From Budorcas taxicolor (lineage: Eukaryota > Chordata > Mammalia > Artiodactyla > Bovidae), in NCBI RefSeq assembly GCF_023091745.1, contig NC_068910.1:40473272-40537271 (forward strand): DNA of 64,000 bases, given 5' to 3'. Below, in pieces: positions 46,488 through 57,722 of the stretch. The position numbers and the translations under genes are program-made. Within the stretch, counting starts at the first letter, position 1; each line of letters begins with the position of its first letter. The notes below the pieces were generated by a model that had not been told where the DNA came from, made no database searches, and saw nothing but the letters and a program-made list of their open reading frames with translations.

Positions 46488-47391
46488 CAGTTCAGTTCAG
46501 TCACTCAGTCATGTCTGACACTTTGCTACCCCATGAATTGCAGCATGCCAGGCCTCCCTGTCCATCATCCACTCCCGGAGTTCACTCAAACTCACGTCCA
46601 CTGAGTCAGTGATGCCATCCAGCCATCTCATCCTCTTTTGTCCCCTTTTTTTCCTGCCCCCAATCCCTCCCAGCATCAGAGTCTTTTCCAATGAGTCAAC
46701 TCTTCGCATGAGGTGGCCAAAGTACTGGAGTTTCAGCTTTAGCATCATTCCCTCCAAAGAACACCCAGGGCTGATCTCCTTCCAAATGGATTGGTTGGAT
46801 CTCCTTGCAGTCCAAGGGACTCTCAAGAGTCTTCTCCAACACCACAGTTCAAAAGCATCAATTCTTCGGCACTCAGCTTTCTTCACAGTCCAACTCTCAC
46901 ATCCACACATGACTACTGGAAAAACCATTGCCTTGACTAGATGGACCTTTGTTGGCAAAGTAATGTCTCTGTTTTTGAATATGCTATCTAGGTTGGTCAG
47001 AACTTTCCTTCCAAGGAGTAAGCGTCTTTTAATTTCATGGCTGCAATCACCATCTGCAGTGATTTTGGAGCCCCCCAAAATAAAGTCTGACACTGTTTCC
47101 ACTGTTTCCCCATCTATTTGCCATCAAGTGATGGGACCAGATACCATGATCTTCATTTTCTGAATGTTGAGCTTTAGGCCAACTTTTTCACTCTCGTCTT
47201 TCACGTTCATCAAGAGGCTTTTTATTTCCTCTTCACTTTCTGCCATGAGGGTGGTGTCATCTGCATATCTGAGGGTACTGATATTTCTCCCAGCAATCTT
47301 GATTCCAACTTGTGCTTCTTCCAGTCCAGCGTTTCTCATGATGTACTCTGCATATAAGTTAAATAAGCAGAGTGACAAATACAGCCTTAGT
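46488..47391 (-). mobile_element. BovB, RT core to 3' end, inside MLT1
   Basis: On the minus strand: the YADD box (LRYADDTTLMAESEEEIK), KVGLKLNIQKMKIM, then VSDFILGGSKITADGDCSHE, GRKVLTNLDSIFKNRDITLP and LFELW-type C-terminal text, to the tail at 46488. Two openings (47378-47124 and 47102-46509) are separated by a single break at about 47110. 5'-truncated just upstream of NLYAEYIM. Confidence 0.97.
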
Positions 47392-47555
47392 AGCCTTAGT
47401 CTGTAGCCGTAGTCTCCCTAATAAGATCTGATCTATTCTTAAGTTATTTACATCTGCAAAGATCCTATTTCCAAATAAGGTTGAATTTACAGGTACAATG
47501 GGTTGATACTTGAACACATTTTGGGAGACACAGAGTTCAACCCACTGTATCCTTT
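47392..47555 (-). mobile_element. MLT1-type LTR, part 2
   Basis: Antisense MLT1 5' half: acatctgcaaagatcctatt, tccaaataaggttgaattta, gatacttgaacacattttgg, acagagttcaacccactg. Confidence 0.8.
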
Positions 47556-47888
47556 CTCTTCCAATCATTCCTTCTCTCCCTGCCTTTCTCCATCACTGCC
47601 TTACTTTTATCTAGGACCAGAGCAGCTGTTGAGTTTTCTGGGATATCTCTGTTTGCAGAAAGCCTTGGACAGACATACAGGATGACATGGAGCTCTCACC
47701 TGGGAGATGGATTGGTCTAGAGCAGACCGTGGAAGGACAGTGTGGTGTGATTCTGGCATTGCAATCTTTCTGGGCATATGTAGAGGGGAATGGGATTGAC
47801 TACTTTAGCCATAATCACATGCATCCTTTGAATCTGGTATCTTGAAGTTTCTGCCATCCGTTTCAGTCTATTAAATAGAAGTGTTCCA
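47556..47888. other. No gene or repeat recognised
   Basis: Nothing recognised. Confidence 0.4.
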
Positions 47889-48019
47889 AAACTAACTTAC
47901 TTACAAACTAGAAATAGACTCATAGACATAGAAAACAAACTTATGGTTACCAAAGCGGAAAAGGAAAGAGAGATAATTTTGGAGTTTGGGATTAACATGT
48001 ACACACTACTATACATAAA
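47889..48019 (+). mobile_element. L1 3'UTR, left part
   Basis: Sense L1 3'UTR: actagaaatagactcataga, aaacttatggttaccaaagc, gggattaacatgtacacact. Confidence 0.85.
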
Positions 48020-48343
48020 GCTTCTCTAATAATTTGCTTCCCATAGCTCAGTTGGTAAAGAATCTGCCGGCAATGCAGGAGACCTTGGTTCGACTCCTGG
48101 GTTAGGAAGATCCTCTGGAGAAGGGATAGCTTACCCACTCCAGGGTTCTTGGGCTTCCATTGTGGCTCAGCTGGTAAAGAATCCTCCCACAATGCGGGAA
48201 ACCTGGGTTCGATCCCTGGGTTGGGAAGATCCTCTGGAGAAGGGAACAGCTACCCGCTTCAGTATTCTGGACTGGAGAATTCCATGGACTGTATAGTCCA
48301 TGGGGTCAGACACAACTGAGCGAGTTTCACTTCAGTTCACTTC
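48020..48343 (+). mobile_element. Dimeric Bov-tA SINE inside L1, with TSD
   Basis: First unit (gcaatgcaggagaccttggt) cut at ctccagggttctt and joined to a second Bov-tA (gggcttccattgtggctcag). Nine-base repeats atacataaa at 48011-48019 and 48344-48352. Confidence 0.95.
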
Positions 48344-48535
48344 ATACATAAAACAGATAAGCAACAAGGACCTACTGTATAGCACAGGGAACTATATTCA
48401 ATATCTTCTAATAACCTATAAAGGCAAAAAATCTGAAAAATGATACATATGTGTATATATATAATAATCACTTGGCTGTACACTTGAAATTCATACAAGA
48501 CTAAAGTCAATTATACTTCAATTTAAAAAAAAAGA
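48344..48535 (+). mobile_element. L1 3'UTR, right part, with A tail
   Basis: Sense: gcaacaaggacctactgtat, agcacagggaactatattca, ctgtacacttgaaattcata, ending in aatttaaaaaaaaa. Confidence 0.9.
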
Positions 48536-49440
48536 AGTGCTCCCATTTTCCTGGTAATCCAAAGACAATTTTCCTTTTGGTTTAGTAACATTTTCATGCA
48601 CTTTTGTAATCTAATACTTATTGTGCAGTCTGGGTATAGATACTGCATAGAAATGTGTGCCTTAATTAATATGCTTAAGTTGATGAGTTTTATATTTCAA
48701 CTTCTAAAGTCCTTGTGCTAAATTCCATAACTTTTCCATCTTTTCCTCTCTCTCATGACAAGGTTCCTGATACTCATTCTAACAATACACTACATTTCTC
48801 TCTTTCATGATTCTTATGTCTCCCTATCTTTTAAACAGTACTTGGCCCTCCCACTTCCACTTTCTGTCTCATCTCTGTAATTCATTTCTTTCCATTATAT
48901 GAGATCTATCTAGCCTAGTACCATTGTAAGTTTATCTCATTTACTTTTTTCCCTCCATTGATACCCAGTCATTTCATGTTTTATGCTTTGTTTCAACTGA
49001 TGCTTTAGACGTGAGCATTTCAGTAATGCAAATTCACTTGTAGATTATCTCTCCCCTTTAGGCCCAGGGACAATTGCTTCTTTGTCCTCCTTATCTTTGA
49101 GACTACCTTAGTATTAATGACACTCTTAATAACTGAGCCTCCTGGCCCAAAGAGATAATTTGAGAGAGCCAATAGGTGGCAGGCATTTGGTTTTATGAAA
49201 GGCAGAAATTGTTTCCCATGGGAGAACATAGAGTTCTTTCAGTAAAAAATAGGGTACAATTTTACTTCTCAGTGCTAAAGGACATGTCTGCTATTCAGAC
49301 CAATTGTTATTCAAGCTGTGACAGATTCTACCCCTTGTATTGTAATAAGAGTACAATTTTTCACAAAACCCTTGCTTCTTTCCACTTTTTTCCCCTAAGA
49401 GTTGTTTCATGAGATTAAAAAAAATATTTTTAAAATTAGT
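48536..49440. other. No gene recognised
   Basis: 48700-49060 is pyrimidine-rich and might be an old L2, but no motif is firm. Confidence 0.35.
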
Positions 49441-49452
49441 GTACGTAAGATA

Positions 49453-49788
49453 GGGGCTTCTCTGGTAGCTCAGCTGATAAAGAATCCGCCTGCAATGCAG
49501 GAGACCCTGGTTCAATTCCTGGGATGGGAAGATCCCCTGGAGAAGGGGTAGGCTACCCATTCCAGTATTCTTGGGCTTCCCTGATGGCTCAGATGGTAAA
49601 GAATCTAGCTGCAATGCAGGAGACCTAGGTTTGATCCAAGGGTTGGCAAGATCCCCTGGAGGAGGGCATGGCAACCCACTCCAGTATTCTTGCCTGGAGA
49701 ATCCTTATGGACAGAGAAGCCTGGGGGAGCTACAATCTATGTGGTTGCAAAGATTTGGACATGGCTGAGCAACTGAGCACAGCACAGC
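49453..49788 (+). mobile_element. Dimeric Bov-tA SINE with TSD
   Basis: First unit from ggggcttctctggtagctca to ttccagtattctt, joined to a second unit gggcttccctgatggctcag. The repeats gtacgtaagata (49441-49452) and gtacataagata (49789-49800) differ at one base. Confidence 0.96.
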
Positions 49789-49800
49789 GTACATAAGATA

Positions 49801-50545
49801 AATTTCTTGAAGGAGTCTTAAATATATTTCTTTATATTTTCAACCATTTGAATCAGAAGCATAAATGATAACCTAATTTTTCTAGCCTCCACCTTCTTTA
49901 ATTTTTACCCAGTTGCTCCAGAAAGGGATGTTACCTCTTTTTGTTTAAAAGTCTCAGTTCCCTATTTTACCTTGTCTTCTTCCAGGAAGTAATGTGGCTG
50001 CTGAAATACTTCTGCAGTTATTTCTGGTGTCTTATTCCCCAGCTTACTTAATACTTACAGTTCTCTACTGCTTTCTTTACTTGCCACTACAATCCTCACA
50101 AATTTTCTGTCTACCTCCTTTATACTTGGCATATTTCCTTGGAGTGTAACAGAAAAAGCATTTTTTTTTTTCTTTTTAAACTATTGCTCTGTTTGCCACA
50201 TATAGGCATTCTTTTAGTGACTGTCATAAAGCCAGTCTCTGCAAAGGCTTTACAGGTTGAGTTCAGCAACAGGAATGCTTTTCAATCCTGGTGTTTCCTG
50301 AGTCCTCACATAGTTGATGGGCTTTGTCTCAAGAATTTTGTATTTCCCTTGTCTTCACAATGGGCTATCCTGAGCTTGCTTAAACACTGCAAATTCCTCA
50401 TGATGTATGGTAGTGAGCACATTTTTTTTTTTCATTGTTTTTGCCTTGCTTTTAACACCTTGTTTTTTTTTTTCTCCAAAATTCCTGTGCTTTCATGTAT
50501 TTGGTGTTTTGTCCAATAAGTTATATTATAACAATAAAGAAGTGG
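49801..50545. other. No gene or repeat recognised
   Basis: A 126-codon opening (50139-50519, plus) is T-rich, hydrophobic and low-complexity; several T runs (50161-50171, 50422-50431, 50464-50473) drive it. Confidence 0.45.
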
Positions 50546-50770
50546 TTAACTGAGGTCTTTACAGCCTGGGAGAACTGGATGTGAAGCCTAGTTTTGCCAC
50601 CAATTGACTGGGTCACCTTCAGGAGTTAATCAGCTGCTCTTATACTTAGATTCCTCCTCACCTGTGAAATGGGAATAATAAGTGTCTCAATCATAGGATT
50701 AGTTGGAGAATATTATATGATAGTGTTCATGACTATGCCTGACACATGAGGAGTGTTCAATATTATTTTT
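50546..50770 (+). mobile_element. MIR SINE
   Basis: ggatgtgaagcctagttttg, caattgactgggtcaccttc, cctgtgaaatgggaataata, ttagttggagaatattatat, gcctgacacatgaggagtgt. Confidence 0.82.
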
Positions 50771-50879
50771 TTACATATAAATCTGGGGCTTTCTCCAATA
50801 TCTCCCAGTTTCTATTTCTCTAAGCAAGTGAAACATACTCTCATATCAATATTTTCTTTTGCCCCATCTTAACTTATTT

Positions 50880-51160
50880 GCTGCTGCTGCTGCTGCTGCT
50901 AAGTCACTTCAGTTGTGTCCGACTCTGTGAGACCCCATAGATGGCAGCCCACTAGGCTCCCCCGGCCCTGGGGTTCTCCAGGCAACAGCACTGGAGTGGG
51001 TTGCCATTTACTTCTCCAATGCATGAAAGTGAAAAGTGAAAGTGAAGTCGGTCAGCTGTGTCCTACTCTTAGCAACCCCATGGACTGCACCCTACCAGGC
51101 TCCTCCATCCATGGGATTTTCCAGGCAAGAGTACTAGAGTGGGGTGCCATTGCCTTCTCT
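50880..51160 (-). mobile_element. Bov-A2 dimeric SINE
   Basis: Antisense: (GCT)n tail at 50880-50900, unit 2 (cactggagtgggttgccatt), linker gcatgaaagtgaaaagtgaa, unit 1 (gagtactagagtggggtgcc). Both Bov-A units are near full length. Confidence 0.95.
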
Positions 51161-51206
51161 GCTTATCTACATAGGCTTTTAAAACCTTTTTGGTTTCCTC
51201 TTACCT

Positions 51207-51418
51207 GGGCTTCCCTGGTAGCTCAGAGGTTAAAGTGTCTGTCTGCAATATGGGAGACCCAGGTTCGATCCCTGGGTCGGGAAGATCCCCTGGAGAAGGA
51301 AATGGCAACCCACTCCAGGATTCTTGCCTGGAGAATCCCATGGACAGAGAAGCCTGGTGGGCTACAGTCCATGGGGTCGCAAAGAGTTGGACACGACTCA
51401 GCGACTTCACTTACTTAC
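51207..51418 (+). mobile_element. Bov-tA SINE with TSD
   Basis: Well-preserved copy (gggcttccctggtagctcag to cgactcagcgacttcactta). Perfect 12-base repeats ttcctcttacct at 51195-51206 and 51419-51430. Confidence 0.97.
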
Positions 51419-51647
51419 TTCCTCTTACCTAAATATGTGTATATGTATTTCTACTGTTTATAAGTAGATCTTTATGTAATGCTTTACCGTTTTTTCTTTT
51501 TTTATAAAAATTTTAAAGAATATAAAAGAAAAATTCACCCATGATTTAGTCATGTATCTGTATCTACACATGATTTATATGTGTGTAAGCTTGGAAAAGG
51601 TATATGTATACATATGTATGTGTATACATATATGTATATACATAATT

Positions 51648-52472
51648 CAGTTCAGTTCAGTTCAGTTCAGTTGCTCAGTCTTGTCCGACTCTTTGCGACC
51701 CCATGAACCACAGCATGCCAGGCCTTCTTGTCCATCACCAATTCCTGGAGTCCACCCAAACCCATGTCCATTGAGTCACAGATGCCATCCAACCATCTCA
51801 TCCTGTGTCATCCCCTTCTCCTCCTGCCCTCAATCTTTCCCAGCATCAGTGTCTTTTCAAATGAGTCAGCTCTTCACATCAGGTGGCCAAAATATTGGAG
51901 TTTCAGTTTCAACATCAGTCCTACAATGAACACCCAGGACTGATCTCCTTTAGGATAGACTGGTTGGATCTCCTTGCAGTCCAAGGGACTCTCAAGAGTC
52001 TTCTCCAACACCACAGTTCAAAAGCATCAATTCTTCGGTGCTCAGCTTTCTTCACAGTACAACTCTCACATCCATACATGAAAGTGAAGTCGCTCAGTCA
52101 TGTCCGACTCTTTGCGACCCCGTGGACTGTAGCCCACCAGGCTCCTCAGTCCATGGGATTCTCCAGGCAAGAATACTGGAGTGGGTTGCCATGACCACTG
52201 GAAAAACCATAGCCTTGACTAGACGGACCTTTGTTGGCAAAGTAATGTCTCTGCTTTTGAATATGCTATCTAGGTTGGTCATTACTTTTCTTCCAAGGAG
52301 TAAGCATCTTTTAATTTCATGGCTGCAGTCACCACCTGCAGTGATTTTGGAGCCCCCCAAAATAAAGTCTGACACTGTTTCCAGGGTTTCCCCATCTATT
52401 GTCCATGAAGTGATGGGACCAGATGCCATAATCTTCGTTTTCTGAATGTTGAGCTTTAAGCCAACTTTTTCC
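51648..52472 (-). mobile_element. BovB 3' portion carrying a Bov-A insert
   Basis: Antisense BovB: (CAGTT)n tail at 51648, then the C-terminus, FELWCWRR-type text, a 112-base Bov-A insert, then LVKAMVFPVV, RKVMTNLDSIFKSRDITLP, LETVSDFILGGSKIT and KVGLKLNIQKTKIM. Ends at 52472. A (TATG)n run lies before it (51596-51645). Confidence 0.96.
52085..52196 (-). mobile_element. Bov-A monomer inside BovB
   Basis: gtgaagtcgctcagtcatgt to gaatactggagtgggttgcc. On either side BovB reads catccatacatga / ccatgaccactggaaaaacc, so only 'catga' is repeated. Confidence 0.92.
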
Positions 52473-52537
52473 TTACCAAGAGAAAAATATTTCTCTACAC
52501 TTGATGGTAGTATCACCAGTCATTTTGTTATGCTTAT

Positions 52538-52858
52538 AAGTATGGCTGTCCCTTATTATCTGTTGGAGGAACTGGTAGCCAGACTCCCTGGCAGATACTG
52601 AAGTCCCCAGATACTCCAGTCTCTTATATAAAATTACATAGTAGTTTCATATAACTTAGACACAATCTCTCATATATTTTAGCCACCTTTAGGTTAGCTA
52701 TAATACATAATGCAACATTATTGCTATGTAAATAGTTGCCATTGTGCAGCAAGTTCAAGCTTTGCTTCCTGAAACTCTGAAATTATATATATATATTCTC
52801 ATCTACAATTGGTTCAATCTGCAGATGTAGACCCTGCAGACATAGAGGGTCGACTGCA
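52538..52858 (-). mobile_element. Tigger-type MITE-like DNA transposon
   Basis: Ends tatggctgtcccttattatc and catagagggtcgactgcata are the degenerate inverted ends of the 'cagtcgtccctc' Tigger group. Internal text caatctgcagatgtagaccc fits. No transposase. Confidence 0.7.
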
Positions 52859-53547
52859 TATATTATTTGCACCTGTACGTTTGTTTTAAATCTATATTTA
52901 AAATATTTATCCTTTATATTAGTAATTAGCGCCTTTCCTTAGGCAATTTCCCCCTTCTGTTTTTGCTTCATATTGATGCTACTTCCCTGTGGGTCTTAAA
53001 TAACTAACTGCTAATAGTAAAAAAAAAAAAATCATACAAGGCATATATATTTCATTTTAGACTTTTCAAAATGTTTTTCCATGTCCTGTGTCATGTAGTT
53101 CCCACTGCCATGCTGTGAAATGGGAAATAATATCCCTAATTAATGGAAGTAATTAGGGATATTAGTAAAAGTCCCAGCAGTTAAATAATAGAAAAAAATG
53201 TGGCTCCCAAGCTAGAGTGTTAACCTCTGAACCTCAAATCCAAACACATTTTTGAGTGAAGTACTTAACCATGCTCAACTATTGGTTTCATTTTTATCCA
53301 CCATCTCTTGCAGCCTGACATGGAATCTTTTTATCACCTATATCCCTTTATATTGAAAAATTTCAAGGTCATTCTTATACTCCTCTGACTTCTCCAAATT
53401 ACTTTCTATCATAAGTGTGATGAGATCTGAAAACAAGTGCAATATCTCACTTTCTTAAATGCAAAACTAGCTATATTTTTTTCTAGAGGTCATTTACATT
53501 GTTCTCATTATTGAGATTAATACAGGAACCAGAAGCAAGCAGTAAAA
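52859..53547. other. No gene; contains a perfect inverted repeat
   Basis: An A run lies at 53019-53031. 53128-53142 and 53150-53164 are perfect 15-base inverted arms around a 7-base loop. The rest is unrecognised. Confidence 0.45.
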
Positions 53548-53765
53548 TTGTGTAATAGTTAAAATACAAGCTCCAGAAACCTAGTGCCTGATTTCAAATC
53601 CTAATTCTGAGACTTCTTCACTGTGTGACTTTCGTTTGATCCTCTATTTCCCTGTGTGTAAAGTGAAAATGGTCATACCCCATCCTATGATTGTAGAAAT
53701 GATTAAGGACTCAAGATTTTAAAACATTTAATGATCTTAGGCATTAATATTAAAACATTAATAGT
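53548..53765 (+). mobile_element. MIR SINE
   Basis: agtgcctgatttcaaatcct, cttcactgtgtgactttcgt, cctctatttccctgtgtgta, tgattgtagaaatgattaag. Confidence 0.8.
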
Positions 53766-54206
53766 ACTTCATCTATAATGAGTGCTAAGACAATGTTAAC
53801 CACTATTACTATTAAGATAAAAATAGTGCATAAGATCATCAGGTAACTTTCCCAGGTAGTCTTAAAAATCCTTTCCAGACCAATGTGGTTTTTACCGAAC
53901 AGTTCTGTATATCTGTCTTACAGTAACTAATGCTAGTTTTTCATAGAGAGAATGTCAGGATTTTACTGCATTCTTCTAGTGTTCCTATAACTGTGATTGA
54001 ATTGATAAGACTGTATGCAGATATTTGAACATAACAAATTGTAGTTATACTAATATCATCGATGCATATACTCTAAATAGCCTATATATATATATAATTT
54101 CTGCTGTAACACATTTTTATGATTGTTATGCACTTTTAGAATGTTTGATAAAGCAAATTTTGATAGATCAGAGTATTACATTGTAGACTTTTTTTAGGAT
54201 AATGGA
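53766..54206. other. No gene or repeat recognised
   Basis: AT-rich, with a short (TA)n at 54082-54096. Confidence 0.4.
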
Positions 54207-54216
54207 ATATATAGCT

Positions 54217-54342
54217 TCTGGGGAAGAGAATGGCAGCCCACTCCATTGTTCTTGCCTGGAGAATCCCAGGGACAGAGGAGCCTGGTGGGCTACAGTCCAT
54301 GGGCTCGCAAAGAGTCAGACGGGACTGAGCGGCTAAGCACAC
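54217..54342 (+). mobile_element. 5'-truncated Bov-A SINE with TSD
   Basis: tctggggaagagaatggcag to actgagcggctaagcac. Perfect 10-base repeats atatatagct at 54207-54216 and 54343-54352. Confidence 0.93.
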
Positions 54343-54669
54343 ATATATAGCTAGTGCCATAGATTTATGAAAAAAGCAAGGGCTAGTAGATGCTGGGGTT
54401 CTACTATCTGCCTTTAAGTGCATGATATATTCATACAAAGGTCAATATATTTAGAGCTTTACTTCTTATTCTTCACTTCACTTGGCAGGTCTGAGCTATG
54501 TGATCTCCAAAACTACTGTCAGCTCTGACATTTTAGAATCTTTCTGAATATTATAGTACCTCACCTCATAATTACAACTATTGATAAGTGTGATGTGAAC
54601 TGTGGAAGTGTCATCTTAAAATACTGACCTAAGTGGTACAGGAACTAGAAGACATCCTCTCCCGAGGAA

Positions 54670-55015
54670 GATATACATCTACATGATTTGACACACTAGC
54701 ACCTAGCAATTACCTGTCCTAACTCTCCACTTAAAACTCTCCGCTGTCCTTAAAAATAAAACCCAATGTTCCTAAAACAACTGCTAGGCAGTATAACTGG
54801 GATCCAGCCAGACAGCCAGTCTTATCTCTACCAGCCTGCCACATCTTATGCTCGAGTATAAAGGCTCCTTTTCTACTTTGGATTCCTGCTAATGCTGTTT
54901 ACTTTTCTTGGAATTTCCCATCTCCTCTTCTGAAAAACTCCTACCAGTAACTTAAACTTTAAGCATTAGTTTAAACATAGGTCACAAGCTTCTGTGTTGA
55001 ACAACACAATGCTTT
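54670..55015 (+). mobile_element. L2 LINE remnant
   Basis: L2 order: aaaactctccgctgtcctta, ataaaacccaatgttcc, ccagtcttatctctaccagc, tgctaatgctgtttactttt, cttggaatttcccatctcct. No coding capacity. Confidence 0.65.
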
Positions 55016-55389
55016 ATATATTAGAGACAAAATTGCACAGTTAGAATCTAGTTTCAATCATCTCTTTTTAAATGAGGATCTGGCAACGTTTGGATTTTTG
55101 TTTGTACATGGCAGCTGGAGCTGTTAGTTAATGATTAACCCTTTTAAATGAGACTTGAGGACTCATATAAATATATCCCTATGCACTTGGAACTCAGCTT
55201 CACTCAGGTATATCACTTGTCTATTCTTGTAAGGTTATCAGATGGCAATCTCCAGTTAAAATTTTGCTTTCTCAAAAAATGTCGTTCTTTCCATCCTTGG
55301 AATAGGTACCTCTTGATTTTATGTTCCACAGCACGTAAAATAAACATCCTTCAACATATTTAGCACAATTGAAAATGATACATTTTTAC

Positions 55390-55512
55390 AGGAATGTAAT
55401 TATTCTAATGTTCTAATATATCCTTTCATTAGATTGCAAGGTTTATGAGGGCCATAAATGTCTGTCTCATCCACCACTGACATTTGTTTGTACTAAACAC
55501 TTTGCCTGGTCT
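55390..55512 (+). mobile_element. L2 LINE 3' end
   Basis: ttagattgcaaggtttatga, gggccataaatgtctgtctc, atccaccactgacatttg: the L2 3'UTR end, probably the same element as 54670-55015. Confidence 0.6.
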
Positions 55513-55565
55513 AGGTCATGTTCTCACTAACAATATTTGCGTGTCCAGTATAAAGGAAAAGGAAA

Positions 55566-55760
55566 GGGATGTGAAGTCGCTCAGTCATGTCCGACTCTTT
55601 GAGACCCCATGGACTGTAGCCCATCAGGCTCTTCCGTCCATGGGATTTTCCAGGCAAGAGTACTGGAGTGGGTTGCCATTTCCTGCTCAAGGGGATCTTC
55701 CCGACTCAGGGATTGAACCCGGGTCTCCCTTATTGCAGGCAGACTCTCTACCCTCTAAAT
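55566..55760 (-). mobile_element. Bov-tA SINE
   Basis: Antisense: gggatgtgaagtcgctcagt, body, cagggattgaacccgggtct; the outer head end is lost after accctctaaa. Confidence 0.94.
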
Positions 55761-56456
55761 ATAAGCCAGAGACTAATTTAGTGTCTCAATAGCTAGCTGA
55801 TGTATGATTGATTACATTGACAATCTGATACAGAAACCCTAGATGGCAGCTCTAGAGTAAACAGGCAAATTTATATACACCAGTGGTTTCAAAAGACGCA
55901 ACACCACAGAAGAATACATCATTCTCTTTAAAAGCGTGGTTTAGCTGTTGGGAGCCACCTTCTTCACTCTCTGCTCCTGTTAGAGATCTGTTTTCAGGGC
56001 ACATTTTTGAATAGTGTTGCAGTTGTGTTAGGAGGATGTAAGATTTATAAATAACCTGGCATTAATCACAAAATTTTCCCGAATCTAAATGTAGAGAATC
56101 TTTATAGAGGAAACATATAGGTATGTTAACAGATTCCCAGAGAAACAAACCTACCTCCCTAACACGATAATTCTATTTTTAACAGTTTGGATATCCAGCT
56201 CATTCCTTCCAGGAGCTAAAAACAATCTATTGCAATAGCTAGAGAAAATCTAGAGGGGAATCAGGTAAAATATGCACAGGGTTCCTCAGCCTCTTTTTCT
56301 AGAGTAAAATGAAAGGAAAAAGAAAAGGAAGTAATGGGTAGAGGTCTGTGGCAAATACTCACTGTACCCTGAGGACTGTGGGCAGGTGAACCATGAACAT
56401 TGAAATTCACAGGTTTAAGGTTAGCTATTCACTACTTTTTGCCTCTTTGTATAATT
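55761..56456. other. No gene or repeat recognised
   Basis: Nothing recognised. Confidence 0.4.
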
Positions 56457-56517
56457 CATGGGATTCTCATGGTGAATATACCGGGGTGGGTTGCCATTCC
56501 TTCTTCCAGGAGGGTAA
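56457..56517 (-). mobile_element. Bov-A fragment fused head-on to a BovB end
   Basis: Antisense Bov-A text catgggattctcatggtgaa, accggggtgggttgccattc. It meets a sense BovB tail at about 56517. Confidence 0.75.
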
Positions 56518-56627
56518 ACATGAACTTGGGCAAACCCTGGAAGATGGTGAGGGACAGAGAAGCCTGGCATGCTGCAGTCCATGGGGTCATGAAGAGTCGG
56601 ACATGACTAGGCGACTGAAAAACAAAA
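56518..56627 (+). mobile_element. BovB 3' end, short
   Basis: aacatgaacttgggcaaacc, ctggaagatggtgagggaca, gtcggacatgactaggcgac, ending in gaaaaacaaaagc. Confidence 0.9.
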
Positions 56628-56719
56628 GCAGATTCACTCACTTGTCACCCCGTCTTCATTGCTGAAGGCACTAACATAACTTTCTTTGAGTGTCATTGCC
56701 TTTGTCTCTACAGTGATAA

Positions 56720-56915
56720 TTTCACTTATTGGGTGTTTTCTGTGTGTCAGATGCAGTTCTGCATCCATTTTCATTAGTTGTAGAGCTAAGCTGCAGAGGT
56801 CAGGATTTTGCCCATTTTAGATGAAGCAAAAGACCCCGATGAGTTCTGCCAGTAGAAGAGCTGAAATCTGATCCCAGGTCTTTCTCAAAACTAAGGCAGG
56901 TACGTAGCCCTTATT
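56720..56915 (-). mobile_element. MIR SINE
   Basis: Antisense: tgttttctgtgtgtcagatg, catccattttcattagttgt, tgcccattttagatgaagca, agctgaaatctgatcccagg. Confidence 0.75.
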
Positions 56916-57581
56916 CTGTATAGCCTCCAAAATCCATTTTAGTGGAGGTACTTGAAGTAAAGGGCAAAAGGATAAGGAGATAAATCTATGATTTATACTT
57001 TGCCCAATGCCATATTAAACCTGTTTCTATACCATTCTTGTTTGGCGTTAGAACATAAAGGGTTTTTTGTTTGTTTTGAGGTTTATTTTTTATTTTCTTT
57101 TTTACCTCTTTCAATCTGTATCAGTAAGCAGTATTAAAGCTTCTAGATTTACCAAGTACATTTCTCTTTACCAAATGTATTTCTCTTTTGGTAACCATGG
57201 TATCATTTCATGTACAAACATTTTTTAATTAAATGAAGCTAATTGTGACAGAAAAGCTTGAATACTGTATAAGTCTCCCAGCATTTTTCTTGTAAAGAAA
57301 AATTTTCCTTCAAATTTTTGATTGGAAACATCAGACCTGCTCCCTAAAATGATTCACATAGACATAAAATTTGAGTATATTTTAGAAATATTAGGCAAAC
57401 AAAAGTGTTAAAAATAAAGATGAGAAGAAAATGAAATATAATGCATTTAATCTGTATGATGTACAAGGGAAATCAAATAAATTTCATGAATTTATTCTTA
57501 ATCTACCTCAGTTAAGTTTAGTAACATATGTGATCCAATGTGCTAACAATGAATTACAACATTTAGAAAGAATTGTGTCTT
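56916..57581. other. No gene or repeat recognised
   Basis: AT-rich. Nothing recognised. Confidence 0.4.
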
Positions 57582-57722
57582 TAAGCCAGAGCCTCTTAAC
57601 CTGAGATCCATGGGCGATTAATGCATCCCAGAAATATAATTTACTTCTGAAATGTGACTTTGCATTTTGGGGAGGAGAGGATTCTTCCTTTTTACCAGAT
57701 GGTCAAAAAAATCTGTGATTCT
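57582..57722 (+). mobile_element. hAT-Charlie-type DNA transposon fragment
   Basis: Left end gcctcttaacctgagatcca tgggc and right-hand text accagatggtcaaaaaaatc fit the MER family that starts 'caggggttcttaacctgggg'. Confidence 0.5.

Noticed and set aside
45531..49788. Regularly spaced similar repeats as a CRISPR-like array
   Set aside because: They are dispersed SINE copies in a ruminant genome, with irregular spacing, TSDs and no short repeat-spacer pattern.
50139..50519. A 126-codon hydrophobic opening as a membrane protein
   Set aside because: The Phe and Leu richness comes from T runs. No family resemblance.
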